DNA from: Agelas oroides
Lineage: Eukaryota; Porifera; Demospongiae; Agelasida; Agelasidae
Assembly (NCBI GenBank): GCA_949130485.1
Contig: OX422193.1
Span: 2,730,371-2,794,370 of the forward strand
DNA: 64,000 nt
Reading direction: 5' to 3'
This document shows, piece after piece, positions 14,030 through 28,459 of this stretch. Positions within the stretch are counted from its first letter, which is position 1, and each line of letters begins with the position of its first letter. The position numbers were made by a program, and so were the translations under genes. The notes under the pieces are model-generated. The model was given only the letters and a program-made list of their open reading frames with translations. It ran no database searches and was not told where the DNA came from.

Positions 14030-17000
14030 TACCTCACTCTACCACACTCTACCCTGGCTTCAGACGACTCTACCTCACTCCACCACACTCTACCGTGGTT
14101 CGACCCAACTCTACCTCATTCTACCACACTCTACCCTGACTCTACCTCACTCTGCCACACTCTACCCTCGCTTGACACGATTCTACCTCACTCCACCGCA
14201 CTCTACCCTGGCTCGACCCGACTCTACCTCACTCTACCACACTCTACACCGACTCTACCTCACTCTACCACTCTCTTCCATGACTCTACCTCACTCTAGC
14301 ACACTCTACCCTGGCTCGACCAGACTCTACCTCACTCTACCACACTCTACCATGGCTCGACACGACTCTACCTCACTCTACCACACTCTACCCTGACTCT
14401 ACCTCACTCTACCTCACTCTACCTTCAGTCTACCTCACTCTACCACACTCTACCCTGGCTCGACCCGACTCTACCTCACTCTACCACACTCTACCCTGCC
14501 TCCACCCGACTCTACCTCACTCTACCACACCCTATTCTGGCTCGACCCGACTCTACCTCACTCTACCACACTCTACCCTGGCTCGACCCGACTCTACCTC
14601 ACTCTACCACACTCTACCCTTGCTGCACCCGACTCTACCTCACTCTACCACACTCTACCCCGACTCTACATCACTCTACCACACTCTACCCTTACTCTAC
14701 CTCAATCTACCTCACTCTACCCTGGCTCAACCAGACTCTCTATCACACTACCACACTCTACCCTGCCTCCACCAGATTCTACCTCACTCTACCACACTCT
14801 ACCCTGGCTCGACCCGACTCTACCTCACTCTACCGCACTCTACCCTAGCTCGACCCTACTCTACCTCACTCTACCATACTCTACCATGGTTCGACCCGAC
14901 TCTCCCTCACTCTACCACACTCTACCCTGGCTCGACCCAACTCTCCCTCACTCTACCACACTCTACCCTAGCTCGACCCGACTCTACCTCACTCTACCAC
15001 ACTCTACCATGGCTCGACCCAACTCTACGTCACTCTACCATGCTCTACCCCGACTCTACCTCACTCTACCACACTCTACTCTTACTCTACTTTAATCTAC
15101 CACACTCTACCCTTGCTCAACCCGACTCTCTATCACTCTACCACACTCTGCCCTGACTCGACCCGACTCTACCTCAATCTACCACACTCTACCCTGGCTC
15201 AACCCGACTCTCCATCACTCTACCACACTCTGCCCTGACTCGACCCGACTCTACCTCAATCTACCACACTCTACCCTGGGTCATCCGGACTCTACCTCAC
15301 TCTACCACACTCTACCCTAGCTCGACCCGACACTACCTCACTCTACCACACTCTACCATGGTTCGACCCAACTCTCCCTCACTCTACCACACTCTACACT
15401 GGCTCGACCCGACTCTACCTCACTCTACCACGCTCTAAACCGACTCTACCTCACTCTACGACACCCTACCCTTACTATACTTCAATCTACCACAATCTAC
15501 CCTGGCTCAACCCGACTCTACTTCACTCTACCACCATCTAACCTGGCTCGACCCGACTCTCTTCCACACTCTACCTGACTCTACCTCACTCTAACACACT
15601 CTACCCCGACTCTACCTCACTCTACCACAATCTACCCTGGCTCGACCCGACTCTACCTCAGTATACCACACTATACCCTGGCTCGACCCGACTCTACTTC
15701 ACTCTACCACTCTCTACCCTGGCTCGACCCGACTCTACCTCATTCTATCACACACTACCCCGACTCTACATAAATCTACCCCACTCTACCCTGGCTCATC
15801 CCGACTCTACCTCACTCTAGCACACTCTACCCTGGCTCGACCCGACTCTACCTCACTCTACCCCACTCTTCCCCGACTCTACCTCACTCTACCACACTCT
15901 AATCTGGCTCGACCCGACTCTACCTCACTCTACCACACTCTACCCTGGCTCGAGACGACTCTACCTCACTCCACCACACTCTACCGTGGCTCGAACAGAC
16001 TCTACCTCACTCTACCATACTCTACCCTGACTCTACCTCACTCTCCCACTCTCTATCCTGGCTCGACACGACTCTACCTCACTCTACCAAACTCTACCCT
16101 GGCTCGATCCGACTCTACCTCACTCTACCACACTCTACCGTGGCTCGAACAGACTCTACCTCATGCTACCATACTCTACCCTGACTCTACCTCACTCTCC
16201 CACTCTCTATCCTGGCTCGACACGACTCTACCTCACTCTACCACACTCTACCACACTCTACACCGACTCTACCTCACTCTACCACTCTCTTCCCCGACTC
16301 TACCTCACTCCACCACACTCTACCCTGGCTCGACCAGACACACCCTCACTCTACCACACTCTACCATGGCTCGACATGACTCTACCTCACTCTACCACAC
16401 TCTACCCCGACTCTATATCACTCTACCTCACTCTACCTTGACTCTACCTCACTCTACCACACTCTACCCTGGCTCGACACGACTCCACCTCACTCTACCA
16501 CACTCTACCTTGGCCCCACCCGACTCTACCTCACTCTACCACACTCTATTCTGGGTCGACGAGACCCTACCACACTCTCCCCTAGCTCGACCCGACTCTA
16601 CCTCACTCTACCACGCTCTACCCCGACTCTACCTCAGTCTACCACACTCTACCCTTACTCTACCTAAATCTACCTCACTCTACCCTGGCTCTACCCGAGT
16701 CTACCTCACTCTACCACAATCTACCCTGACTCTACCTCATTCTACAACCTTCTACCCTGGCTCGACCCAACTCTACCACACTCTACCCGACTATACCTCA
16801 CGCTAATCCACTCTACCCCAACTCTACCTCACACTACCACACTCTACCCTGGCTCGAACTGGCTCCACCTCAGTCTACCACACTCTACCCTGGCTCGACC
16901 TGACTCTACCTCACTCTACCACACTCTACCCTGGCTCAAGCCGACTCTACCTCACTCTACCACATTCTACCCTCGCTCGACCCGACTCTACCTCACTCTA

Positions 17001-20000
17001 CCACACTCTACCCCGACTCTACCTCACTCTACCACACTCTACCCTGGCTCATCCCAACTCTAACTCACTCTACCACACTCTACCCTGGCTCGACCCGACT
17101 GTACCTCACTCTACCACACTCTACCCCGTCTCTACCTCACTTTACCACACTCCACCTTGGCTAGACCCGACTCTACCTCACTGTACCACACTCTACCCAG
17201 ACTAGACCCGAATCTTCCTCACTCTCCAACACTCCACACCGACTCTACCTCACTCTACCACTCTCTACCCTGGCTCAAACCGACTCTACCTCACTCTACC
17301 ACATTGAACCCTGGCTCGACCCGACTCTACCTCACTCTACCACACTCTGCCCTGGCTCGACCCGACTCTACCTCACCCTACCTCACTCTACCCGCTCTGC
17401 CCTCGCTTGACCCGACTCTACCTCACTCTACCACACTCTACCACGACTCTATCTCACTCTACCACACTCTACCCTGGCTCGACCCGACACTACCTCACTC
17501 CACCACACTCTACCGTGGCTCAAACAGACTCTACCTCACTCTACCATACTCTACCCTGACTCTACCTCACTCTCCCACTCTCTATCCTGGCTCGACACGA
17601 CTCTACCTCACTCTACCACACCTTACCCTGGCTCGATCCGACTCTACCTCACTCTACCACACTCTACCACACTCTACACCGACTCTACCTCACTCTACCA
17701 CACTCTACTTTGGCTCGACCAGACACACCCTCACTCTACCACACTCTACCATGGCTCGACACGACTCTACCTCACTCTACCACACTCTACCCCGACTCTA
17801 TATCACTCTACCTCACTCTACCTTGACTCTACCTCACTCTACCACACTCTAATCTGGCTCGACCCGACTCTACCTCACTCTACCGCACTCTACCCTGGCT
17901 CGACCTGACTCTACTTCACTCTACCACACTCTACCCTGGCTCAAGCCGACTCTACCTCACTCTACCACATTCTACCCTCGCTCGACCCGACTCTACCTCA
18001 CTCTACCACACTCTACCCAAACTCTACCTCACTCTACCACACTCTACCCTGGCTCATCCCAACTCTAACTCACTCTACCACACTCTACCCTGGCTCGACC
18101 CGACTGTACCTCACTCTACCACACTCTACCCCGTCTCTACCTCACTTTACCACACTCCACCTTGGCTAGACCCGACTCTACCTCACTGTACCACACTCTA
18201 CCCAGACTAGACCCGAATCTTCCTCACTCTCCAACACTCCACACCGACTCTACCTCACTCTACCACTCTCTACCCTGGCTCAAACCGACTCTACCTCACT
18301 CTACCACATTGAACCCTGGCTCGACCCGACTCTACCTCACTCTAGCACACTCTGCCCTGGCTCGACCCGACTCTACCTCACCCTACCTCACTCTACCCGC
18401 TCTGCCCTCGCTTGACCCGACTCTACCTCACTCTACCACACTCTACCACGACTCTATCTCACTCTACCACACTCTACCCTGGCTCGACCCGACACTACCT
18501 CACTCCACCACACTCTACCGTGGCTCAAACAGACTCTACCTCACTCTACCATACTCTACCCTGACTCTACCTCACTCTCCCACTCTCTATCCTGGCTCGA
18601 CACGACTCTACCTCACTCTACCACACCTTACCCTGGCTCGATCCGACTCTACCTCACTCTACCACACTCTACCACACTCTACACCGACTCTACCTCACTC
18701 TACCACACTCTACCCTGGCTCGACCAGACACACCCTCACTCTACCACACTCTACCATGGCTCGACACGACTCTACCTCACTCTACCACACTCTAATCTGG
18801 CTCGACCCGACTCTACCTCACTCTACCGCACTCTACTCTAGCTCGAGATGACTCTACCTCACTCCACCACACTCTACCGTGGCTCGAACAGACTCTACCT
18901 CTCGCTACCATACTCTACCCTGACTCTACCTCACTCTCCCACTCTCTATCCTGGCTCGACACGACTCTACCTCACTCTACCACACTCTACCACACTCTAC
19001 ACCGACTCTACCTCACTCTACCACTCTCTTCCCCGACTCTACCTCACTCTGCCACACTCTACCCTGGCTCGACCAGACACACCCTCACTCTACCACACTC
19101 TGCCATGGCTCGACACGACTCTACCTCACTCTACCACACTCTACCCCGACTCTACCTCTCTCTACCTCACTCTACCTTGACTCTACCTCACTCTACCACA
19201 CTCTACCCTGGCTCTACCCGAGTCTACCTCACTCTACCACAATCTACCCTGACTCTACCTCATTCTACAACCTTCTACCCTGGCTCGACCCAACTCTACC
19301 ACACTCTACCCGACTATACCTCACGCTAACCCACTCTACCCCAACTCTACCTCACACTACCACACTCTACCCTGGCTCGAACTGGCTCCACCTCAGTCTA
19401 CCACACTCTACCCTGGCTCGACCTGACTCTACCTCACTCTACCACACTCTACCCTGGCTCAAGCCGACTCTACCTCACTCTACCACATTCTACCCTCGCT
19501 CGACCCGACTCTACCTCACTCTACCACACTCTACCCCGACTCTACCTCACTCTACCACACTCTACCCTGGCTCATCCCAACTCTAACTCACTCTACCACA
19601 CTCTACCCTGGCTCGACCCGACTGTACCTCACTCTACCACACTCTACCCCGTCTCTACCTCACTTTACCACACTCCACCTTGGCTAGACCCGACTCTACC
19701 TCACTGTACCACACTCTACCCAGACTAGACCCGAATCTTCCTCACTCTCCAACACTCCACACCGACTCTACCTCACTCTACCACTCTCTACCCTGGCTCA
19801 AACCGACTCTACCTCACTCTACCACATTGAACCCTGGCTCGACCCGACTCTACCTCACTCTACCACACTCTGCCCTGGCTCGACCCGACTCTACCTCACC
19901 CTACCTCACTCTACCCGCTCTGCCCTCGCTTGACCCGACTCTACCTCACTCTACCACACTCTACCACGACTCTATCTCACTCTACCACACTCTACCCTGG

Positions 20001-23000
20001 CTCGACCCGACACTACCTCACTCCACCACACTCTACCGTCGCTCAAACAGACTCTACCTCACTTTACCATACTCTACCCTGACTCTACCTCACTCTCCCA
20101 CTCTCTATCCTGGCTCGACACGACTCAACCTCACTCTACCACACCTTACCCTGGCTCGATCCGACTCTACCTCACTCTACCACACTCTACCACACTCTAC
20201 ACCGATTCTACCTCACTCTACCACACTCTACCCTGGCTCAACCAGACACACCCTCACTCTACCACACTCTACCATGGCTCGACACGACTCTACCTCACTC
20301 TACCACACTCTACCCCGACTCTATATCACTCTACCTCACTCTACCTTGACTCTACCTCACTCTACCACACTCTAATCTGGCTCGACCCGACTCTACCTCA
20401 CTCTACCGCACTCTACTCTAGCTCGAGACGACTCTACCTCACTCCACCACACTCTACCGTGGCTCGAACAGACTCTACCTCATGCTACCATACTCTACCC
20501 TGACTCTACCTCACTCTCCCACTCTCTATCCTGGCTCGACACGACTCTACCTCACTCTACCACACTCTACCACACTCTACACCGACTCTACCTCACTCTA
20601 CCACTCTCTTCCCCGACTCTACCTCACTCTGCCACACTCTACCCTGGCTCGACCAGACACACCCTCACTCTACCACACTCTGCCATGGCTCGACACGACT
20701 CTACCTCACTCTACCACACTCTACCCCGACTCTACCTCTCTCTACCTCACTCTACCTTGACTCTACCTCACTCTACCACACTCTACCCTGGCTCTACCCG
20801 AGTCTACCTCACTCTACCACAATCTACCCTGACTCTTCCTCATTCTACAACCTTCTACCCTGGCTCGACCCAACTCTACCACACTCTACCCGACTATACC
20901 TCATGCTAACCCACTCTACCCCAACTCTACCTCACACTACCACACTCTACCCTGGCTCGAACTGGCTCCACCTCAGTCTACCACACTCTACCCTGGCTCG
21001 ACCTGACTCTACCTCACTCTACCACACTCTACCCTGGCTCAAGCCGACTCTACCTCACTCTACCACATTCTACCCTCGTTCGACCCGACTCTACCTCACT
21101 CTACCACACTCTACCCCGACTCTACCTCACTCTACCTCACTCTACCACACTCTACCCTGGCTCATCCCATCTCTAACTCACTCTACCACACTCTACCCTG
21201 GCTCGACCCGACTGTACCTCACTCTACCACACTCTACCCCGTCTCTACCTCACTTTACCACACTCCACCTTGGCTAGACCCTACTATACCTCACTGTACC
21301 ACACTCTACCCAGACTAGACCCGAATCTTCCTCACTCTCCAACACTCCACACCGACTCTACCTCACTCTACCACTCTCTACCCTGGCTCAAACCGACTCT
21401 ACCTCACTCTACCACATTGAACCCTGGCTCGACCCGACTCTACCTCACTCTACCACACTCTGCCCTGGCTCGACCCGACTCTACCTCACCCTACCTCACT
21501 CTACCCGCTCTGCCCTCGCTTGACCCGACTCTACCTCACTCTACCACACTCTACCACGACTCTATCTCACTCTCCCACACTCTACCCTGGCTCAACCCGA
21601 CACTACCTCACTCCACCACAATCTACCGTGGCTCAAACAGACTCTACCTCACTCTACCATACTCTACCCTGACTCTACCTCACTCTCCCACTCTCTATCC
21701 TGGCTCGACACGACTCTACCTCACTCTACCACACCTTACCCTGGCTCGATCCGACTCTACCTCACTCTACCACACTCTACCACACTCTACACCGACTCTA
21801 CCTCACTCTACCACACTCTACCCTGGCTCAACCAGACACACCCTCACTCTACCACACTCTACCATGGCTCGACACGACTCTACCTCACTCTACCACACTC
21901 TACCCCGACTCTATATCACTCTACCTCACTCTACCTTGACTCTACCTCAGTCTACCACACTCTAATCTGGCTCGACCCGACTCTACCCCACTCTACCGCA
22001 CTCTACTCTAGCTCGAGACGACTCTACCTCACTCCACCACACTCTACCGTGGCTCGAACAGACTCTACCTCACGCTACCATACTCTACCCTGACTCTACC
22101 TCACTCTCCCACTCTCTATCCTGGCTCGACACGACTCTACCTCACTCTACCACACTCTACACCGACTCTCCCTCACTCTACCACTCTCTTCTCCGACTCT
22201 ACCTCACTCTGCCACACTCTACCCTGGCTCGACCAGACACACCCTCACTCTACCACACTCTGCCATGGCTCGACACGACTCTACCTCACTCTACCACACT
22301 CTACCCCGACTCTACCTCTCTCTACCTCACTCTACCTTGACTCTACCTCACTCTACCAGACTCTACCCTGGCTCTACCCGAGTCTACCTCACTCTACCAC
22401 AATCTACCCTGACTCTACCTCATTCTACAACCTTCTACCCTGGCTCGACCCAACTCTACCACACTCTACCCGACTATACCTCACGCTAACCCACTCTACC
22501 CCAACTCTACCTCACACTACCACACTCTACCCTGGCTCGAACTGGCTCCACCTCAGTCTACCACACTCTACCCTGGCTCGACCTGACTCTACCTCACTCT
22601 ACCACACTCTACCCTGGCTCAAGCCGACTCTACCTCACTCTACCACATTCTACCCTCGCTCGACCCAACTCTACCTCACTCTACCACACTCTACCCCGAC
22701 TCTACCTCACTCTACCACACTCTACCCTGGCTCATCCCAACTCTAACTCACTCTACCACACTCTACCCTGGCTCGACCCGACTGTACCTCACTCTACCAC
22801 ACTCTACCCCGTCTCTACCTCACTTTACCACACTCCACCTTGGCTAGACCCGACTCTACCTCACTGTACCACACTCTACCCAGACTAGACCCGAATCTTC
22901 CTCACTCTCCAACACTCCACACCGACTCTACCTCACTCTACCACTCTCTACCCTGGCTCAAACCGACTCTACCTCACTCTACCACATTGAACCCTGGCTC

Positions 23001-26000
23001 GACCCGACTCTACCTCACTCTACCACACTCTGCCCTGGCTCGACCCGACTCTACCTCACCCTACCTCACTCTACCCGCTCTGCCCTCGCTTGACCCGACT
23101 CTACCTCACTCTACCACACTCTACCACGACTCTATCTCACTCTACCACACTCTACCCTGGCTCGACCCGACACTACCTCACTCCACCACACTCTACCGTG
23201 GCTCAAACAGACTCTACCTCACTCTACCATACTCTACCCTGACTCTACCTCACTCTCCCACTCTCTATCCTGGCTCGACACGACTCTACCTCACTCTACC
23301 ACACCTTACCCTGGCTCGATCCGACTCTACCTCACTCTACCACACTCTACCACACTCTACACCGACTCTACCTCACTCTACCACACTCTACTTTGGCTCG
23401 ACCAGACACACCCTCACTCTACCACACTCTACCATGGCTCGACACGACTCTACCTCACTCTACCACACTCTACCCCGACTCTATATCACTCTACCTCACT
23501 CTACCTTGACTCTACCTCACTCTACCACACTCTAATCTGGCTCGACCCGACTCTACCTCACTCTACCGCACTCTACTCTAGCTCGAGACGACTCTACCTC
23601 ACTCCACCACACTCTACCGTGGCTCGAACAGACTCTACCTCATGCTACCATACTCTACCCTGACTCTACCTCACTCTCCCACTCTCTATCCTGGCTCGAC
23701 ACGACTCTACCTCACTCTACCACACTCTACCACACTCTACACCGACTCTACCTCACTCTACCACTCTCTTCCCCGACTCTACCTCACTCTGCCACACTCT
23801 ACCCTGGCTCGACCAGACACACCCTCACTCTACCACACTCTGCCATGGCTCGACACGACTCTACCTCACTCTACCACACTCTACCCCGACTCTACCTCTC
23901 TCTACCTCACTCTACCTTGACTCTACCTCACTCTACCACACTCTACCCTGGCTCTACCCGAGTCTACCTCACTCTACCACAATCTACCCTGACTCTTCCT
24001 CATTCTACAACCTTCTACCCTGGCTCGACCCAACTCTACCACACTCTACCCGACTATACCTCATGCTAACCCACTCTACCCCAACTCTACCTCACACTAC
24101 CACACTCTACCCTGGCTCGAACTGGCTCCACCTCAGTCTACCACACTCTACCCTGGCTCGACCTGACTCTACCTCACTCTACCACACTCTACCCTGGCTC
24201 AAGCCGACTCTACCTCACTCTACCACATTCTACCCTCGTTCGACCCGACTCTACCTCACTCTACCACACTCTACCCCGACTCTACCTCACTCTACCTCAC
24301 TCTACCACACTCTACCCTGGCTCATCCCATCTCTAACTCACTCTACCACACTCTACCCTGGCTCGACCCGACTGTACCTCACTCTACCACACTCTACCCC
24401 GTCTCTACCTCACTTTACCACACTCCACCTTGGCTAGACCCTACTATACCTCACTGTACCACACTCTACCCAGACTAGACCCGAATCTTCCTCACTCTCC
24501 AACACTCCACACCGACTCTACCTCACTCTACCACTCTCTACCCTGGCTCAAACCGACTCTACCTCACTCTACCACATTGAACCCTGGCTCGACCCGACTC
24601 TACCTCACTCTACCACACTCTGCCCTGGCTCGACCCGACTCTACCTCACCCTACCTCACTCTACCCGCTCTGCCCTCGCTTGACCCGACTCTACCTCACT
24701 CTACCACACTCTACCACGACTCTATCTCACTCTCCCACACTCTACCCTGGCTCAACCCGACACTACCTCACTCCACCACAATCTACCGTGGCTCAAACAG
24801 ACTCTACCTCACTCTACCATACTCTACCCTGACTCTACCTCACTCTCCCACTCTCTATCCTGGCTCGACACGACTCTACCTCACTCTACCACACCTTACC
24901 CTGGCTCGATCCGACTCTACCTCACTCTACCACACTCTACCACACTCTACACCGACTCTACCTCACTCTACCACACTCTACCCTGGCTCAACCAGACACA
25001 CCCTCACTCTACCACACTCTACCATGGCTCGACACGACTCTACCTCACTCTACCACACTCTACCCCGACTCTATATCACTCTACCTCACTCTACCTTGAC
25101 TCTACCTCAGTCTACCACACTCTAATCTGGCTCGACCCGACTCTACCCCACTCTACCGCACTCTACTCTAGCTCGAGACGACTCTACCTCACTCCACCAC
25201 ACTCTACCGTGGCTCGAACAGACTCTACCTCACGCTACCATACTCTACCCTGACTCTACCTCACTCTCCCACTCTCTATCCTGGCTCGACACGACTCTAC
25301 CTCACTCTACCACACTCTACCACACTCTACACCGACTCTCCCTCACTCTACCACTCTCTTCTCCGACTCTACCTCACTCTGCCACACTCTACCCTGGCTC
25401 GACCAGACACACCCTCACTCTACCACACTCTGCCATGGCTCGACACGACTCTACCTCACTCTACCACACTCTACCCCGACTCTACCTCTCTCTACCTCAC
25501 TCTACCTTGACTCTACCTCACTCTACCAGACTCTACCCTGGCTCTACCCGAGTCTACCTCACTCTACCACAATCTACCCTGACTCTACCTCATTCTACAA
25601 CCTTCTACCCTGGCTCGACCCAACTCTACCACACTCTACCCGACTATACCTCACGCTAACCCACTCTACCCCAACTCTACCTCACACTACCACACTCTAC
25701 CCTGGCTCGAACTGGCTCCACCTCAGTCTACCACACTCTACCCTGGCTCGACCTGACTCTACCTCACTCTACCACACTCTACCCTGGCTCAAGCCGACTC
25801 TACCTCACTCTACCACATTCTACCCTCGCTCGACCCAACTCTACCTCACTCTACCACACTCTACCCCGACTCTACCTCACTCTACCACACTCTACCCTGG
25901 CTCATCCCAACTCTAACTCACTCTACCACACTCTACCCTGGCTCGACCCGACTGTACCTCACTCTACCACACTCTACCCCGTCTCTACCTCACTTTACCA

Positions 26001-28440
26001 CACTCCACCTTGGCTAGACCCGACTCTACCTCACTGTACCACACTCTACCCAGACTAGACCCGAATCTTCCTCACTCTCCAACACTCCACACCGACTCTA
26101 CCTCACTCTACCACTCTCTATCCTGGCTCAAACCGACTCTACCTCACTCTACCACATTGAACCCTGGCTCGACCCGACTCTACCTCACTCTACCACACTC
26201 TGCCCTGGCTCGACCCGACTCTACCTCACCCTACCTCACTCTACCCGCTCTGCCCTCGCTTGACCCGACTCTACCTCACTCTACCACACTCTACCACGAC
26301 TCTATCTCACTCTACCACACTCTACCCTGGCTCGACCCGACACTACCTCACTCCACCACACTCTACCGTGGCTCAAACAGACTCTACCTCACTCTACCAT
26401 ACTCTACCCTGACTCTACCTCACTCTCCCACTCTCTATCCTGGCTCGACACGACTCTACCTCACTCTACCACACCTTACCCTGGCTCGATCCGACTCTAC
26501 CTCACTCTACCACACTCTACCACACTCTACACCGACTCTACCTCACTCTACCACACTCTACTTTGGCTCGACCAGACACACCCTCACTCTACCACACTCT
26601 ACCATGGCTCGACACGACTCTACCTCACTCTACCACACTCTACCCCGACTCTATATCACTCTACCTCACTCTACCTTGACTCTACCTCACTCTACCACAC
26701 TCTAATCTGGCTCGACCCGACTCTACCTCACTCTACCGCACTCTACTCTAGCTCGAGACGACTCTACCTCACTCCACCACACTCTACCGTGGCTCGAACA
26801 GACTCTACCTCACGCTACCATACTCTACCCAGACTCTACCTAACTCTCCCACTCTCTATCCTGGCTCGACACGACCCTACCTCACTCTACCACACTCTAC
26901 CCTGGCTCGATCCGACTCTACCTCACTCTACCACACTCTACCCTGGCTCGACCAGACACACCCTCACTCTACCACACTCTACCATGGGTCGACACGACTC
27001 TACCTCACTCTACCACACTCTACCCCGACTCTATATCAATCTACCTCACTCAACCTTGACTCTACCTCACTCTACCACACTCTACCCTGGCTCGATCCGA
27101 CTCTACCTCACTCTACCACACTCTACCACACTCTACACCGACTATACCTCACTCTACCAGTCTCTTCCCCGACTGTACCTCACTCTACCACACTCTACCC
27201 TGGCTCGACCAGACACACCCTCACTCTACCACACTCTACCATGGCTCGACACGACTCTACCTCACTCTACCACACTCTACCCCGACTCTATATCAATCTA
27301 CCTCACTCAACCTTGACTCTACCTCACTCCACCACACTCTACCCTGGCTCGACACGACTCTACCTCACTCTACCACACTCTACCTTGGCCCCACCCGGCT
27401 CTACCTCACTCTACCACACTCTATTCTGGCTCGACGAGACCCTACCACACTCTACCACACTCTCCCCTAGCTCGACCCGACTCCACCTCACTCTACCATG
27501 CTCTACCCCGACTCTACCTCACTCTACCACACTCTACTTTTACTCTACCTCAATCTACCACACTCTACCCTGGCTCAACCCGACACTCTGTCACTCTACC
27601 ACACTCTACCATGGCTCGACACGACTTTGCCTCACTCTACCACACTCTACCCCGACTCTATATCACTCTACCTCACTCTACCACACTCTAATCTGGCTCG
27701 ACCCGACTCTACCTCACTCTACCGCACTCTACCCTAGCTCGAGACGACTCTACCTCACTCCACCACACTCTACCGTGGCTCCAACAGACTCTACCTCACT
27801 CTACAATACTCTACCCTGACTCTACCTCACTCTCCCACTCTCTATCCTGGCTCGACACGACTCTACCACACTTTACCACACTCTACCCTGGCTCGATCCG
27901 ACTCTACCTCACTCTACCACACTCTACCACACTCTACACCGACTATACCTCACTCTACCACTCTCTTCCCCGACTCTACCTCACTCTACCACACTCTACC
28001 CTGGCTCGACCAGACACAACCTCACTCTACCACACTCTACCATGGCTCGACAAGACTCTACCTCACTCTACCACACTCTACCCCGACTCTATATCAATCT
28101 ACCTCACTCAACCTTGACTCTACCTCACTCTACCGCACTCTACCCTGGCTCGACACGACTCTACCCTGACTCTACCTCACTCTGCCACACTCTACCCTGG
28201 CTCGACACGACTCTACCTCACTCTACCACACTCTACCCTAGCTCGACACGACTCTAGCTTACTCTACCACACTCTACACCGACTCTACCTCACTCTAACA
28301 CTCTCTTCCCCGACTCTACCTCACTCTACCACACTCTACCCTGGCTCATCCCGACTCTGCCTCACTCTACCTCACTCTACACTGGCTCGAACCGACTCTA
28401 CCTCACTCTACCACACACTACCTTGGATAGACCCGACTCT
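14030..28440 (+). repeat. About 7-kb higher-order repeat, copy 3, internally expanded to 14.4 kb
   Basis: Landmarks CTTCAGACG at 14058 and 28468 bound this copy (14410 bp). Its first roughly 3 kb follows copy 1 closely; for example, the distance from the TGACACGATTC variant to the TCATGCTACC variant is 1991 bp in copies 1 and 3. The second half is expanded because the module beginning at CTTGGCTAGACCC recurs at about 17157, 18162, 19680, 21270, 22840, 24430 and 26010. The same module appears only three or four times in copies 1 and 2. Confidence 0.78.
20250..26580 (+). repeat. Dimeric 3.16-kb higher-order repeat, two copies
   Basis: Successive 1.58-kb modules alternate in type. Modules beginning near 21270 and 24430 share private variants (CCCTACTATACC, the CTCTCCCACACTC unit, TCCCATCTCTAAC), while modules near 22840 and 26010 share a different set (the CTACTTTGG variant). 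The repeating unit is therefore a two-module dimer, at about 20250-23409 and 23410-26580. Private variants line up at an offset of 3160 bp (20833 with 23993, 21278 with 24438). After about 22150 the offset becomes 3170, because copy 2 has one extra decamer. Apart from that indel I saw very few differences, so the duplication is recent. Confidence 0.82.
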
Positions 28441-28459
28441 ACCTCACTCTACCACACTC

